Shown: in pieces, positions 5,549 to 5,593 of the stretch
Layout of the letters: every line of letters begins with the position of its first letter
Numbering within the stretch: position 1 is the first letter of the stretch
Notes under the pieces: model-generated
Seen by the model: only the letters and a program-made list of their open reading frames with translations
What the model was told of the DNA's origin: nothing
Database searches by the model: none
Made by a program: the position numbers and the translations under genes
From: Chlamydiales bacterium
GTDB lineage: Bacteria; Chlamydiota; Chlamydiia; Chlamydiales; JAACFD01
DNA length: 5,593 bases
Reading direction: 5' to 3'
NCBI GenBank assembly: GCA_009937555.1
Contig: JAACFD010000146.1
Location: forward strand, 1 to 5,593

Positions 5549-5593
5549 TTATACTTGTTCTAGTCTTTCGACAAATCTAGTTCTAAGTGCTAA
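5549..5593 (-). CDS. rplP: 50S ribosomal protein L16, C-terminal end only
   Basis: The last 14 codons and a TAA stop (5549-5551) are present; the rest lies beyond the window. The peptide LALRTRFVERLEQV fits the L16 C-terminus, where a KLPIKTRF-like strand is conserved. Position just upstream of rpmC is the normal S10-operon place for rplP. L16 sits near the A-site tRNA elbow on the 50S subunit. The match is short, so the call rests mainly on gene order, with the TRF motif as support. Confidence 0.85.
   Translation of the reverse strand, partial: LALRTRFVERLEQV

Noticed and set aside
5176..5563. Two overlapping plus-strand frames opposite rpsQ and rpmC
   Set aside because: Both are antisense to confident genes, and their hydrophobic look comes from reading lysine-rich genes backwards.

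Overview
The window holds an uninterrupted ribosomal-protein cluster, all on the minus strand. It spans the end of the S10 operon and most of the spc operon, and ends in the protein translocase gene secY. In transcription order (high to low coordinates) the genes are rplP (3' end only), rpmC, rpsQ, rplN, rplX, rplE, rpsH, rplF, rplR, rpsE, rplO and secY (truncated at the window edge, probably a few codons short). No real gene was found on the plus strand. No mobile element, CRISPR array, tRNA or rRNA is visible.

The organism is most likely a member of the Chlamydiota, probably an environmental (Parachlamydiales-type) lineage rather than Chlamydia itself. This rests on two things. The first is gene content: rpsN (S14) is missing between rplE and rpsH, and rpmD (L30) is missing between rpsE and rplO, which is the arrangement I know from chlamydiae (cyanobacteria share it). 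The second is protein wording recalled from chlamydial homologues, with no alignment run: L14 beginning MIQQES with KCFKVLGG, S5 with EEKVL...NRC and KGGRKFSFSALILVGD, S8 ending in GGEVLCFVW, L6 with VEKNTL and PPEPYKGKG, and SecY with FFTYFWTATQF and GAFIPGIRQG. The DNA is AT-rich, and the sequence is diverged enough from Chlamydia that the genus cannot be named.

The layout is very compact. Spacers between the ribosomal genes are 3 to 29 bp, most carrying a Shine-Dalgarno sequence, and rpsE and rplO overlap by 8 bp. The rpsQ-rplN gap, where E. coli has its spc promoter, is only 29 bp, so the S10 and spc sets are probably one transcript. The single sizeable non-coding stretch is the 94 bp between rplO and secY. 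It contains an 11-base homopolymer and a clear two-part stem-loop, and secY itself lacks a recognisable Shine-Dalgarno.

Functionally, eleven genes encode small- and large-subunit ribosomal proteins made together for assembly, and the last encodes the membrane channel through which many newly made proteins pass. This is a conserved housekeeping region. I see no previously undescribed system; the findings below are modest points about gene loss, start sites and the secY leader.
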